Of a DNA stretch of 64,000 bases, positions 1 to 7,081 are shown piece after piece (the first letter of the stretch is position 1; every line of letters starts with the position of its first letter). The stretch is taken from positions 1-64,000 of the forward strand of contig CAJWWP010000001.1 in the NCBI GenBank assembly GCA_913048525.1, in the 5' to 3' direction. The position numbers and the translations under genes are program-made. The stretch is from GCA-002712965 sp913048525 (GTDB taxonomy: Bacteria; Chloroflexota; Dehalococcoidia; Lucifugimonadales; UBA826). The notes beneath the pieces are model-generated. The model searched no databases, was not told the origin of the DNA, and saw nothing but the letters and a program-made list of their open reading frames with translations.

Positions 1-50
1 CCTGCTTTGCAAGTAGGGGGTCAGGAGTTCGAGCCTCCTCAGCTCCACCA
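1..50 (+). tRNA. tRNA-Ala (anticodon TGC), 3' part only
   Basis: The window opens inside a tRNA. An anticodon stem of five pairs (1-5 with 13-17) holds the loop TTTGCAA with anticodon TGC at 8-10. The T-stem AGGAG (23-27) pairs with CTCCT (35-39) around the loop TTCGAGC. The 3' acceptor strand CAGCTCC is followed by A and an encoded CCA at 48-50. The TGC anticodon reads alanine codons. The D-arm and 5' acceptor strand lie before the window, so the gene is cut by the window edge and is not broken. Confidence 0.93.
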
Positions 51-66
51 TACTGACAGTCCACGC

Positions 67-258
67 CTATTTTCCATCAGTTCTACTATTCGGCACCTGT
101 ACTGCGCAACCACTCGTGCCACCACTTTTTGGAAGGGTGGAGACAAGTTGGTCATATCTCGCCTTTAATTCTGGATTCCACTCTCGTTGACCATTTATGC
201 ATTTACTTAAAGTAGAGTGGTGTACTCCAAGTATCTTTGCTGACTGTCTAAGAGGCAT
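67..258 (-). CDS. Small helix-turn-helix protein
   Basis: This is a 63-residue ORF. Residues about 5-35 read like a Cro/XRE-style helix-turn-helix (an AKILGVHHSTLSKCINGQ stretch: helix, Gly-Val turn, recognition helix). The tail is polar and unstructured-looking. It starts with ATG at 258 without a convincing Shine-Dalgarno site. It lies 16 bases past the tRNA-Ala 3' end in opposite orientation, a place often occupied by integrated elements, but no integrase is present. It could be a small DNA-binding regulator or the remnant of a larger gene. The HTH resemblance is seen; the role is not known. Confidence 0.42.
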   Translation of the reverse strand: MPLRQSAKILGVHHSTLSKCINGQREWNPELKARYDQLVSTLPKSGGTSGCAVQVPNSRTDGK

Positions 259-392
259 TTGTCTGCCAATTCAAAATTTTCTGGGGCAGCAGGCTCCGGA
301 TATGGGAAGGGCGAAGGCCGAATTCCCTTGAGTCAAGAACATGTGTAATGAAGGGTAGTGGTATGAGTGAGGCACAAGGAGGGAAGGTGTAT

Positions 393-992
393 TTATATGT
401 TATCTATCTTTATCCCAAAATAACTGAGTAAATTTAGAACCTCAGGGAAAGTAAAATTAGCTCCTACGACGAAATTTTCTGTTGGATTTATGACGAAGTT
501 ACTTGCTTCTCTAAAGTCGCAATCATTGAGTTTAGTTGAGCTGAATCGAGTGTTAGTTAAGTCGCTCTCAACAAATTCCGCACCAGTTAAATCACATAAT
601 GCGAAATCAGCATCATGAACCTTGCAATTTCTAACTTTTAATCCGGGAAGCCGTAACGCACTAAATACTGAAAAACTAATATCAGACGAATGGAATTCAA
701 CTGGGGCTGAAAGTGTAATTCCTCTCCAGTCGAGTGAAGTCCAGTTCACTCCAATAATTTTGCATCGTTCAAATTTGGTTTCTGTAAATCTCGTCTGCGT
801 TAACTTAACTAGGCCCAGGTCAGAATCCTTAAATATGCACTCAGTGAATGTACAGTCTCTAAACTCTGACTCCCTGAAATCACAATTAACAAATTCACAC
901 CCTTCAAAAGTGCTTGTGGTAATGCAATTCTGAGCAAAGGCTAAATCATAAAAAACTTGGTCTTCATAGGAGATACCATCTTTCAATTTCAT
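393..992 (-). CDS. Pentapeptide repeat protein, Qnr/McbG-type
   Basis: The 199-residue product consists mostly of A(D/N)LxF-type pentapeptide repeats in two blocks (about residues 25-85 and 100-165), which form a right-handed beta-helix. Repeats such as FEGCEFVNCDF and LTGAEFVESDL are clear. A central segment with VNWTSLDW interrupts the coil. The C-terminus ends in a hydrophobic helix (LLSYFGIKI) like the dimerisation end of Qnr-type proteins. Family members that mimic DNA can protect gyrase from quinolones or microcin B17; whether this one does is not known. Its start codon overlaps the stop of the upstream small ORF as ATGA, suggesting coupled translation. Confidence 0.85.
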   Translation of the reverse strand: MKLKDGISYEDQVFYDLAFAQNCITTSTFEGCEFVNCDFRESEFRDCTFTECIFKDSDLGLVKLTQTRFTETKFERCKIIGVNWTSLDWRGITLSAPVEFHSSDISFSVFSALRLPGLKVRNCKVHDADFALCDLTGAEFVESDLTNTRFSSTKLNDCDFREASNFVINPTENFVVGANFTFPEVLNLLSYFGIKIDNI

Positions 993-1219
993 TCCATAAC
1001 TTTATAGGAAAACAAAGGGCGTGAGCTCGAAAGTCTGTCTGAGCCAAGGTACACACACTTGAATTTCTTTAAATTGCAACACCTCTTCCAGTATTTGAAA
1101 TATGGAGAGGAAGTAGGCTCATCGTGTATACAGTGGGGACCCAATGAGTTACCCCCTTTCATGAAGATGTGGGGGCATTGGGAGCAGTATGATTGGGGAT
1201 CAAAAGGGTAAATGGTCAC
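989..1219 (-). CDS. Small cysteine-rich hypothetical protein
   Basis: This 76-residue ORF carries many cysteines: a CSQC pair near residue 12, then Cys at about 30, a CC pair near 47 and one more near 54, compatible with a small metal-binding fold. Its TGA stop overlaps the ATG of the pentapeptide gene (ATGA at 992-989), which supports a real two-gene unit. Against it, the GTG start at 1219 lacks a Shine-Dalgarno site and lies only 12 bases from the oppositely directed ATG at 1232, leaving almost no room for two promoters. A later start at the internal Met is possible. No family was recognised. Confidence 0.42.
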   Translation of the reverse strand: MTIYPFDPQSYCSQCPHIFMKGGNSLGPHCIHDEPTSSPYFKYWKRCCNLKKFKCVYLGSDRLSSSRPLFSYKVME

Positions 1220-1231
1220 TCGGAGGTAGCT

Positions 1232-1648
1232 ATGAAAGATTGGATTATAAGGCGTCTTCCAGATGAAAATGTGCGTTTGGGTATTGGTTGGATATTTGGA
1301 GCTGGGGTATCTTATGAGCTAATCATGGCACTATGGCCTTTGGACAACTTAGGCTTTAGAGGAATATGGGAATTGGTCGCAGTGATTTTTGGTAGCCCTC
1401 TGTTGTTCTTCGGAATCACTATGTTCATGCGTGACAGAACAAAGACAATTTCTGTTCTTGGAATAGCTTACAAGGAGCAAATTGACGAAAAGAGACGTAT
1501 TGAACATATAGTGTGTCAGGAGGAGGTATGGATACACACGTATTGCTTTACCTGTTATCCCGAAGAAGGAATAGACTCTAACGCTCCCCACAGCAACATC
1601 ACACCAAAAGAATCATGGCAATGGGCAATTAGGGATGCCCAAGAATGA
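1232..1648 (+). CDS. Two-helix membrane protein, unknown function
   Basis: The 138-residue product begins at ATG 1232, chosen because GGAGG at 1222-1226 sits six bases upstream; an in-frame ATG at 1193 lacks this and would overlap the opposite gene. Two hydrophobic segments (about residues 18-35 and 45-65) are followed by a charged cytosolic-looking stretch and a C-terminal part with HTYCFTC. No family was recognised. The short loop between the helices predicts a hairpin insertion in the membrane. It stands alone; the next plus-strand gene is 220 bases downstream. Confidence 0.6.
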   Translation: MKDWIIRRLPDENVRLGIGWIFGAGVSYELIMALWPLDNLGFRGIWELVAVIFGSPLLFFGITMFMRDRTKTISVLGIAYKEQIDEKRRIEHIVCQEEVWIHTYCFTCYPEEGIDSNAPHSNITPKESWQWAIRDAQE

Positions 1649-1676
1649 GAGTCTCGCTGAGAGCTAGCCTAGGCAC

Positions 1677-1817
1677 ATGAAATGATTACTTGCTCTCGCG
1701 GTCTCAGGTCTGCTCTTGGCAGGGTGCAGTAAAAGTGTAGAACTCAGAACCGAATTTACTTCCCTGCGTCGCCGAAGACAAGTGAGGCGGTACTTGGTAA
1801 AAACAAATTTTATTTAA
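1677..1817 (+). pseudogene. Lipoprotein gene remnant with TGA at codon 3
   Basis: Reading from ATG 1677 gives Met-Lys, then TGA at 1683-1685, then in the same frame LLALAVSGLLLAGCSKS and about 25 more residues to TAA at 1815. The readable part is a textbook lipoprotein signal: hydrophobic core and LAGC lipobox with the lipidation Cys at 1725-1727. Position 3 normally holds Lys or Arg, and AGA or CGA becomes TGA by one change. The body after the lipobox is only about 30 codons, so the gene also looks truncated. TGA is used elsewhere in this window as a normal stop, so recoding is unlikely. Confidence 0.55.
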
Positions 1818-1868
1818 CATGCAATTGGTAATCTGAAGAAGGTTAACTAAAAGGGTAAGCACTCACAG

Positions 1869-2609
1869 TTGATAACCCAAGATTCTCTCCTTGAGTTGCT
1901 AGATGTCTCCCAGGAAAACGTTAGATTATTTTCGGTTAGACACAGCAATAGAGCGAAAAGACTTATTTTCAAGTCTTCTATTCGCATCGGATTTGAAATA
2001 GTGCTTCCCCGCTTTTATGACGATAATTGGGTTTTGGAAATCGTATCCAGAAGAAAATATAAAATTGAAAAAGAAATTATGGGAATCAAGGAAGCTCGTA
2101 GAGAACTTAAGCCAAAGTCGATTGCATTACTGTCAACTGGGAATCGGTGGAAAGTCACCTACAGAGGAATCAATCACAAAAATTCCGGCATCGTAACAGA
2201 GAGGTCAACCACCCTTGAAGTCCCAGAGGACCCGAGGGACGTGTTTCAGGTGCCTACGCTGCTTCAAAAATGGCTCCATGAGAAGGCGCTTGAATATCTT
2301 CCAAGACAACTGGATGGTATATCCGCCTCACTCAGGCTTCCATACAAGAAGATGAGAGTCAAAAGACAAAAAACCCTTTGGGGGAGTTGTTCCATCAAGC
2401 GAAATATCAATTTGAATCGCAATCTTATGCTGCTGCCACCTGATGTCGTTGATTACGTACTTCATCACGAACTTGTTCATTTAAAAGTTCTAAACCATTC
2501 ATCTGAGTTCTGGAAAGAGCTTGAGCGATTGTTTCCGAGCTACAGGAAGAGTCTTAGCCGATTGAAGTGTCTCCAAAATGGTGGGGTACCTGAGTGGGCG
2601 CTTATCTAA
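1869..2609 (+). CDS. YgjP/SprT-like (DUF45) zinc metallopeptidase
   Basis: The 246-residue protein has a conserved C-terminal half: a KTLWGSCS stretch near residue 170, then the zinc motif HHELVHLKVLNHS near 195-208, where the two His of HExxH plus the later His bind zinc and Glu is catalytic, followed by FW. This pattern defines the YgjP/DUF45 family of M48-like metallopeptidases, often found beside HsdR-type restriction genes or alone. Residues 1-130 are poorly conserved; such N-terminal regions are variable. The start is TTG 1869 with only a weak purine-rich region upstream. No restriction gene is nearby. The physiological substrate is unknown. Confidence 0.85.
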   Translation: MITQDSLLELLDVSQENVRLFSVRHSNRAKRLIFKSSIRIGFEIVLPRFYDDNWVLEIVSRRKYKIEKEIMGIKEARRELKPKSIALLSTGNRWKVTYRGINHKNSGIVTERSTTLEVPEDPRDVFQVPTLLQKWLHEKALEYLPRQLDGISASLRLPYKKMRVKRQKTLWGSCSIKRNINLNRNLMLLPPDVVDYVLHHELVHLKVLNHSSEFWKELERLFPSYRKSLSRLKCLQNGGVPEWALI

Positions 2610-2750
2610 GGTGGGAATGTTCCACTAATCTTCCGCCCGCTTGAGTTTTGGCTAATCTAGTAACCCAATCGGGTCTTCTCAATTTTAACCTCGTGCGCGA
2701 ATGGGACGTGCCCCAAATATGCAGAGTCATTATGGGAAAAGGAGTGGCAT

Positions 2751-2779
2751 ATGACAGGTTAATTTTCTTAATATATACT
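2751..2779 (+). promoter_or_regulatory. Candidate sigma-70-type promoter for the gene at 2826
   Basis: ATGACA (2751-2756) and TATACT (2774-2779) are separated by exactly 17 bases, giving 5 of 6 matches to each consensus hexamer. Transcription would begin near 2786, and a GGAGG site (2814-2818) precedes the ATG at 2826. Confidence 0.55.
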
Positions 2780-2825
2780 CCGTCAGTTCAATTTATCAGT
2801 TAAGAATTTAGATGGAGGTACAAAT

Positions 2826-3236
2826 ATGCCCGCAGAGAAATTAGGTTCTTTGAAAGCCATAACTACACAAAAAGTTTTGCCTGCGAATGGCGTAAATCCC
2901 AGATTTGAAGTCACAGTGCCAAGTGGATCTGGAACATTGGCAGGAGTGGAAATTTTTCAAATGATGGCCACCTATCAATCCGAGGTTCTACCAGACGGCA
3001 CAATATACGGGGAGTGCCCAAATTCGGGGGTTGTTATCGCTGGTGACGGAATGGCTACTTTTAGAGCCTCTGGAATCGGTTCCTTTACTGAGGAAGGAGG
3101 GGCTTCATTCAAGGGCATTGCGTATTTTCAAACGTCAGCTCCGTCTCTATCCAGCCTGAATGGGGCTGCTGTTGTTTACAACTGGGATGTGGATGCAGAA
3201 GGGAATGCAACATGGGAACTATGGGAGTGGAAGTAA
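2826..3236 (+). CDS. Conserved hypothetical protein, beta-barrel-like
   Basis: The 136-residue product is rich in alternating polar and hydrophobic strands with Gly turns (FRASGIGSFTEEGGASFKG, GAAVVYNWDVDAEGNATW) and ends in WEWK. The pattern of a GDGxATF strand, a G.G.F strand, a FQTS turn and a C-terminal D.DGN.....WEW resembles a widespread uncharacterised family that I believe folds as a small beta-barrel of the lipocalin or allene-oxide-cyclase kind; the fold is inferred. There is no signal peptide, so it should be cytosolic. It is a single-gene unit, with a promoter at 2751-2779 and a large hairpin after its stop. Confidence 0.7.
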   Translation: MPAEKLGSLKAITTQKVLPANGVNPRFEVTVPSGSGTLAGVEIFQMMATYQSEVLPDGTIYGECPNSGVVIAGDGMATFRASGIGSFTEEGGASFKGIAYFQTSAPSLSSLNGAAVVYNWDVDAEGNATWELWEWK

Positions 3237-3249
3237 AAAATTTGTTTCA

Positions 3250-3323
3250 ATAGTCTAAGCCTACCGTAAAGTCCATCATTTTCTTTTGCCACAGGTAACG
3301 GACTTTAGGTAGGTTAAGACTAT
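3250..3323. repeat. Large inverted repeat (hairpin), possible terminator or palindromic element
   Basis: The left arm (3250-3274) pairs with the right arm (3300-3323) over about 24 bases with one bulged base, one mismatch and one G-T pair, around a 25-base loop. The outer ends ATAGTCT and AGACTAT and the inner TAAAGTCC and GGACTTTA are perfect. It starts 13 bases after the 2826-3236 gene. There is no T-run after the right arm, so it is not a standard intrinsic terminator; a MITE-like or REP-like palindrome is an alternative. The rest of 3237-3526 shows nothing else. Confidence 0.7.
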
Positions 3324-3526
3324 CTAGTTCAGTAGTACTATAGCCTCAGCCTCGTTTTGTCAGTTCGCTCTAGGTTGGAGTTACAGATTTTTTGTGTTGT
3401 AGTCGCAATTGAAAATTCAGAACTTGGCAGTCAGCATTCAGATCTACATCCATAATCTTAAGAAATAGCCATGGGACTTGACTAGAGGCAGCGATGAGGG
3501 GACGGGTCATTCCACAATAACTACTC

Positions 3527-3799
3527 TTAGTAAACGGAACTATCACTATTTACTTTTTTATCTTCGCTTGCCCATCCTTCAAAAAATAATTTGTAAGGTA
3601 TCCAATAAACGCCAGCACCTAGACAGCCGCCGACTATAATTAGTAAAACCTCAAGGCTGGGATGTCCCGACCACCATCCAGGAGAGTGATTGTACTCATT
3701 GACGGGCGATATCAACATTGTGACTATGCTCCCCGACAATGCCCCCAACGCAAGGGATGCAACGCCAATACACATCACAATGACATTTTTTATTCCCAT
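3527..3799 (-). CDS. Small two-helix membrane protein, unknown
   Basis: The 90-residue product has two clear hydrophobic segments: residues about 5-32, Gly- and Ala-rich, and about 48-68 (LEVLLIIVGGCLGAGVYW). Between them is a polar loop with a Trp pair, and a charged tail follows. AGGAA lies about ten bases before ATG 3799. No family was recognised. The first segment might be a signal anchor; the topology would be a hairpin. It is followed downstream by the large hairpin region and preceded by a GYD-domain gene on the same strand, 125 bases away. Confidence 0.55.
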   Translation of the reverse strand: MGIKNVIVMCIGVASLALGALSGSIVTMLISPVNEYNHSPGWWSGHPSLEVLLIIVGGCLGAGVYWIPYKLFFEGWASEDKKVNSDSSVY

Positions 3800-3924
3800 G
3801 TCTATATTCCTGTGAAGTAATCTGATGAAGGATTAACTATAGGTCTTCAAAATATTTTCTTTCTCATATCGATTACTTAATGAGATGTGAGACATCAAAA
3901 TATTTATTTCATTTCGATAATAGG

Positions 3925-4251
3925 TTAGTCTCCTGGAGCTGAGTAGCTCAAACTACCCGCTTTCTTCATGGCTTCAATTCCATCCTCAATAGAGATAAGT
4001 GGAGTGGTCTGGAAATTAGATAATCCCCCTCCTGACGCAGCCTTTATCGCGACAGATGCGGCACTTACGTTATCAGGAAATTCACATATCAATACCAGGT
4101 CGTTAGCACCAAATGACAAGTATGCAGATTCTATACGCCCGCCTGCAGCATCAAATAAAGGCTTTACTACCTCCATCCTGTTTTTGGGATTTTCAATTTG
4201 TGCGGCCCAAGCCTCACTGGTGTATGAAGCGGTGATTAAATAATGTCCCAT
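3925..4251 (-). CDS. GYD domain-containing protein
   Basis: The 108-residue product matches the GYD family along its full length: an N-terminal YLITASYTSEAW strand-helix, the middle GGRIESAYLSFGANDLVLICEFPDN core and a C-terminal ISIEDGIEAMKKA helix. GYD proteins are small dimeric ferredoxin-like alpha/beta-barrel proteins of unknown biochemical role, common in soil and marine bacteria. AAGGAG lies just before ATG 4251, giving a firm start. The family assignment is confident; no substrate can be proposed. Confidence 0.85.
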   Translation of the reverse strand: MGHYLITASYTSEAWAAQIENPKNRMEVVKPLFDAAGGRIESAYLSFGANDLVLICEFPDNVSAASVAIKAASGGGLSNFQTTPLISIEDGIEAMKKAGSLSYSAPGD

Positions 4252-4448
4252 TCAATTCTCCTTTATAAAAGTTTTTCATGTCCCATTTTCTCGAGTGTAT
4301 TCTGGGGAAATTTGAACTTATCGTCATTACTGGTAGTTTGCAACCGTTCCTTGGATGGGAATGTTGCCTCATCTATTTTTATCCTATTTCGTAAAGTAAT
4401 ATTGTTGAAGCATGTTGCAATTGAATTAGGATTCTTTTGAGGTTACCG

Positions 4449-5117
4449 ATGCCTAGCAGACGGGAATCAACATATGTTTGGGTAACTTGGGTTAATCGGC
4501 TCCTGTCGGGTGAAGATTATTGTGAATGGTCATCTTGGTTTAGAGCGAATTATGAGGGGAATAGTTACAAAAAAGAGCCGTCCAATTTTGATACGGCAAA
4601 ATGGCATATGGAACATGCTGCATTACTGCTAAAAACTAGGCAGAAATTTGAGGATGATGGATACGAAGTATTCATTCAGAACCAGAACAGGGTCAGACTT
4701 CAAGGTCAAACAGCGATGTTGAGTGGAGTTCCTGACTTAATAGGCTTAAGTGGGAGTATTGGCGTCGTTGTTGATGTTAAAACAGGGCAGCCGTCTCCTT
4801 CCCACAGCACTCAAGTTTTGATGTACATGTACGCTTTGGAAAAACATGACTCTAGATTTAAAGATGTTTCGGTTGAAGGAAGAATCGTTTATTCAGATCA
4901 CGATGTTTTTATTCCTGCTGGGTCAGTAACAGAAAAATTTGTCTCAAGTCTGGGCAGCCTGATGAGACGTCTATCGTCAGAAATACCTGCAGTAAAAGTA
5001 CCCAGCGAACAGGAATGTGCCTACTGTCCGATTACAACGGAAGACTGTGAAGAAAGGATAGTATCACCACAGGGTTTTAATGAAGATGAAAGTCTACCTA
5101 CCACGAGAGACTTTTAG
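4449..5117 (+). CDS. Solo Cas4/RecB-like PD-(D/E)XK nuclease with four candidate Fe-S cysteines
   Basis: The 222-residue product carries the nuclease signature: His near 53-56, GVPDL with Asp 96, VVDVKTG with Asp 109 and Lys 111, and Gln 122 plus Tyr 126 (the QxxxY motif). One Cys at 25 and three near the end (190, 193, 200) reproduce the cysteine layout that binds a 4Fe-4S cluster in Cas4 and AddB. ATG 4449 was chosen because GAGG precedes it by six bases; an upstream TTG in frame lacks one. No cas genes or CRISPR repeats are near, so a role in DNA repair or end processing is more likely than adaptation. Catalytic residues are seen; the Fe-S cluster is inferred. Confidence 0.82.
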   Translation: MPSRRESTYVWVTWVNRLLSGEDYCEWSSWFRANYEGNSYKKEPSNFDTAKWHMEHAALLLKTRQKFEDDGYEVFIQNQNRVRLQGQTAMLSGVPDLIGLSGSIGVVVDVKTGQPSPSHSTQVLMYMYALEKHDSRFKDVSVEGRIVYSDHDVFIPAGSVTEKFVSSLGSLMRRLSSEIPAVKVPSEQECAYCPITTEDCEERIVSPQGFNEDESLPTTRDF

Positions 5118-5159
5118 ATAGAAGTAGTACTGCGCTCTTTAGGGCTGGCCTGAGGCTAT

Positions 5160-6038
5160 TTAACTTAATTCTTCTTCGTAGGCTTCTAATATGTCCTTAG
5201 GTAAGTCTACTAGAGCTCCTTTCTTTGAAGCGACTATTGCTCCTGCTTGGCAAGACGCGGCAAGTGCTTGTGCAGGATGGGCATTTACAAGTATCCCAAC
5301 AGCCAATACGGCACTGAAAGCGTCACCGGCTCCAGTCTGATCCACTAGCTCAATGCTGCTTGGTTTGAACTCTATGCCGCCAGCTGCACTATATAGGGTC
5401 GCACCGTTTTTTCCCCTGGTTATTGCCATTGCTTTTAGGCGCTTTCGTCTCATAAGAAGCTCGGGTTCATTTATCCCAGTGATTTCACTAACCACATTCC
5501 ATTCTTTTTCATTAACTTTCAACATGGTTGCGTAATAGAGACAGTCTTCAATCGTTTGTTTGGTGTAACAATTAGCCCTCAGATTTAAGTCTACGAGGAC
5601 ATATTTTGGGTTTCTATCTAAAAGCGTTTTTAAACTGGATCTGTTTTCTTTCGACACTTGTGCCAAAGATCCAAAGTAGAGAAGTTGTAGGTCACGTCCA
5701 CTGGACATGGGTACTGAAATATTTTCCCAAGCTTTTCCTCTTGCAATTGTGAATGATCCATCACTAGACACTTCCGTTACTCCCGTCGGTAATTCACTTC
5801 TAGTGACCATGGCCTCTATTTTGGTGTTTAAAATTGTATTCAATGCTCTGTCACCAAGTTGGTCATTACCTACAGTGCTTAGAAGTGACACTTCAGCTCC
5901 CATTTGACTCGCATACCAAGCGAAATTGAGAGGTGCTCCACCAAGATGAGGCTCATCATCTATCATGTCGAAAAGAACTTCTCCAAAAGAGGCAACTTGT
6001 AGGCCTTTCAAAGGATTTCTATTTAAGTCGGCTAACAT
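5160..6038 (-). CDS. PfkB-family sugar kinase, fructokinase-like
   Basis: The 292-residue protein is a ribokinase/PfkB kinase that phosphorylates a sugar or sugar acid with ATP in the cytoplasm. The N-terminal substrate motif GGAPLNFA lies near residue 33, and the C-terminal ATP/anion-hole motif DQTGAGDAFSA near 235 supplies the catalytic Asp of GAGD. GGAPLNFAW is typical of fructokinases, but the sugar cannot be read from sequence. It is divergent from the acetamidase gene across about 100 bases. With acid-sugar dehydratases elsewhere in the window, a 2-keto-3-deoxy sugar acid is an alternative substrate. Confidence 0.85.
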   Translation of the reverse strand: MLADLNRNPLKGLQVASFGEVLFDMIDDEPHLGGAPLNFAWYASQMGAEVSLLSTVGNDQLGDRALNTILNTKIEAMVTRSELPTGVTEVSSDGSFTIARGKAWENISVPMSSGRDLQLLYFGSLAQVSKENRSSLKTLLDRNPKYVLVDLNLRANCYTKQTIEDCLYYATMLKVNEKEWNVVSEITGINEPELLMRRKRLKAMAITRGKNGATLYSAAGGIEFKPSSIELVDQTGAGDAFSAVLAVGILVNAHPAQALAASCQAGAIVASKKGALVDLPKDILEAYEEELS

Positions 6039-6136
6039 GTGATTATTCTAAACTTTTTTAGAGGATTTGGAATGATACTAATTGTTCTTAATATGCAGGT
6101 TCGAATAAACTGTTTAAAAATCTTCTGAGGATGTAT

Positions 6137-7081
6137 ATGGAACATAGATTTTTCCCTGACACTTATTACATGTCGATTGGATCTCACGAACCTGTACTGG
6201 AGGTCAAGAGTGGTGATTTGGTTCACACGATGACTGTAGATGCTGGAGGGCGGGATATGAAAGGTAATCAGGTTGCCCCTCGTGGTAATCCACAGACGGG
6301 GCCATTTTATGTTGATAATGCATTACCAGGGGATGTACTTGCTGTTACCTTGGAAAAAATATGGCCGAATCGTAATCATGGGTTTTGTAGGCCAAGAATA
6401 TCCCCCAATGTGCTGGAGCCTGGTCATGAGAATAGTGTTCCCAACCCTGACATATTTAATTTTGTATTGGATTTTGCTACTAATACTGCTTCGATGGAAT
6501 ACCCGTCACCGGCTCTTGAAAATCTGATCGTTCCCATTAGGCCAATGATTGGTTGTTTTGGTGTGGCGCCTGATAGGGGACAGTCGATATCTACTGCTAC
6601 TTCGGGACCTTACGGAGGCAATATGGATTATCGTGGCTTTGAACCTGGGACCACGGCATACTTTCCTGTTTTTGTTGAAGGTGCGTTGTTTCATATAGGA
6701 GATGGCCATGCTTGGCAGTCAGATGGTGAAATCTTAGGCACTGGTATTGAAATTCCAATGGAGGTGTCCTTTACTCTTGAAGTTGTAAAGAACAAGTTGA
6801 TTCAATGGCCGAGGGGACAAAATTCTGAATATATATTTACAGCGGGGAATGTAAGACCACTGGATGAAGCTATTCAACATGCAACCTCAGAGATGGTTAG
6901 GTGGTTGACTCAGGACTATGGAATATCCCAGCCTGATGCAAATATTCTTATTGGAATGTATGTGGAGTATGACATTGGTAACGTTTTTGATCCCGCTTAC
7001 ACTATGATATGTAAAATGCCAAAGTCGAAACTTCCGGAGCCAGATTCCAGTGCGCTTGTTCATATAGGTATAAATAAATGA
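6137..7081 (+). CDS. Acetamidase/formamidase family amidohydrolase
   Basis: The 314-residue protein belongs to the FmdA/AmdA family, which hydrolyses formamide, acetamide or similar short amides to ammonia and acid. Family landmarks are the early SHEPVLEVKSGD segment, NPQTGPFYV, PIRPMIGCFGVAP and a metal-site-like FHIGDGHAWQSDGE near residue 195. ATG 6137 is preferred over the ATG at 6131 because GAGG at 6127-6130 is six bases before it. Its TGA overlaps the ATG of the following SDR gene (ATGA), so the two are co-translated. A different amide or cyclic substrate is possible. Confidence 0.88.
   Translation: MEHRFFPDTYYMSIGSHEPVLEVKSGDLVHTMTVDAGGRDMKGNQVAPRGNPQTGPFYVDNALPGDVLAVTLEKIWPNRNHGFCRPRISPNVLEPGHENSVPNPDIFNFVLDFATNTASMEYPSPALENLIVPIRPMIGCFGVAPDRGQSISTATSGPYGGNMDYRGFEPGTTAYFPVFVEGALFHIGDGHAWQSDGEILGTGIEIPMEVSFTLEVVKNKLIQWPRGQNSEYIFTAGNVRPLDEAIQHATSEMVRWLTQDYGISQPDANILIGMYVEYDIGNVFDPAYTMICKMPKSKLPEPDSSALVHIGINK

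Noticed and set aside
1..50. Second copy of the tRNA-Ala 3' end as an att site
   Set aside because: By eye no repeat of bases 23-50 was found elsewhere in the window, so no island boundary can be claimed.
622..933. 103-codon plus-strand ORF inside the pentapeptide gene
   Set aside because: It lies wholly in the opposite frame of a clear repeat protein and has no ribosome site or recognisable motif.
1193..1231. Upstream start for the membrane protein gene
   Set aside because: The ATG at 1193 has no ribosome site, whereas ATG 1232 has GGAGG at the right distance.
4243..4440. 65-codon plus-strand ORF across the GYD start
   Set aside because: It overlaps the start region of the GYD gene and is low-complexity, hydrophobic and without a ribosome site.
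4449..5117. Part of a CRISPR-Cas locus
   Set aside because: No repeat array and no other cas gene are found on either side; the nuclease stands alone.
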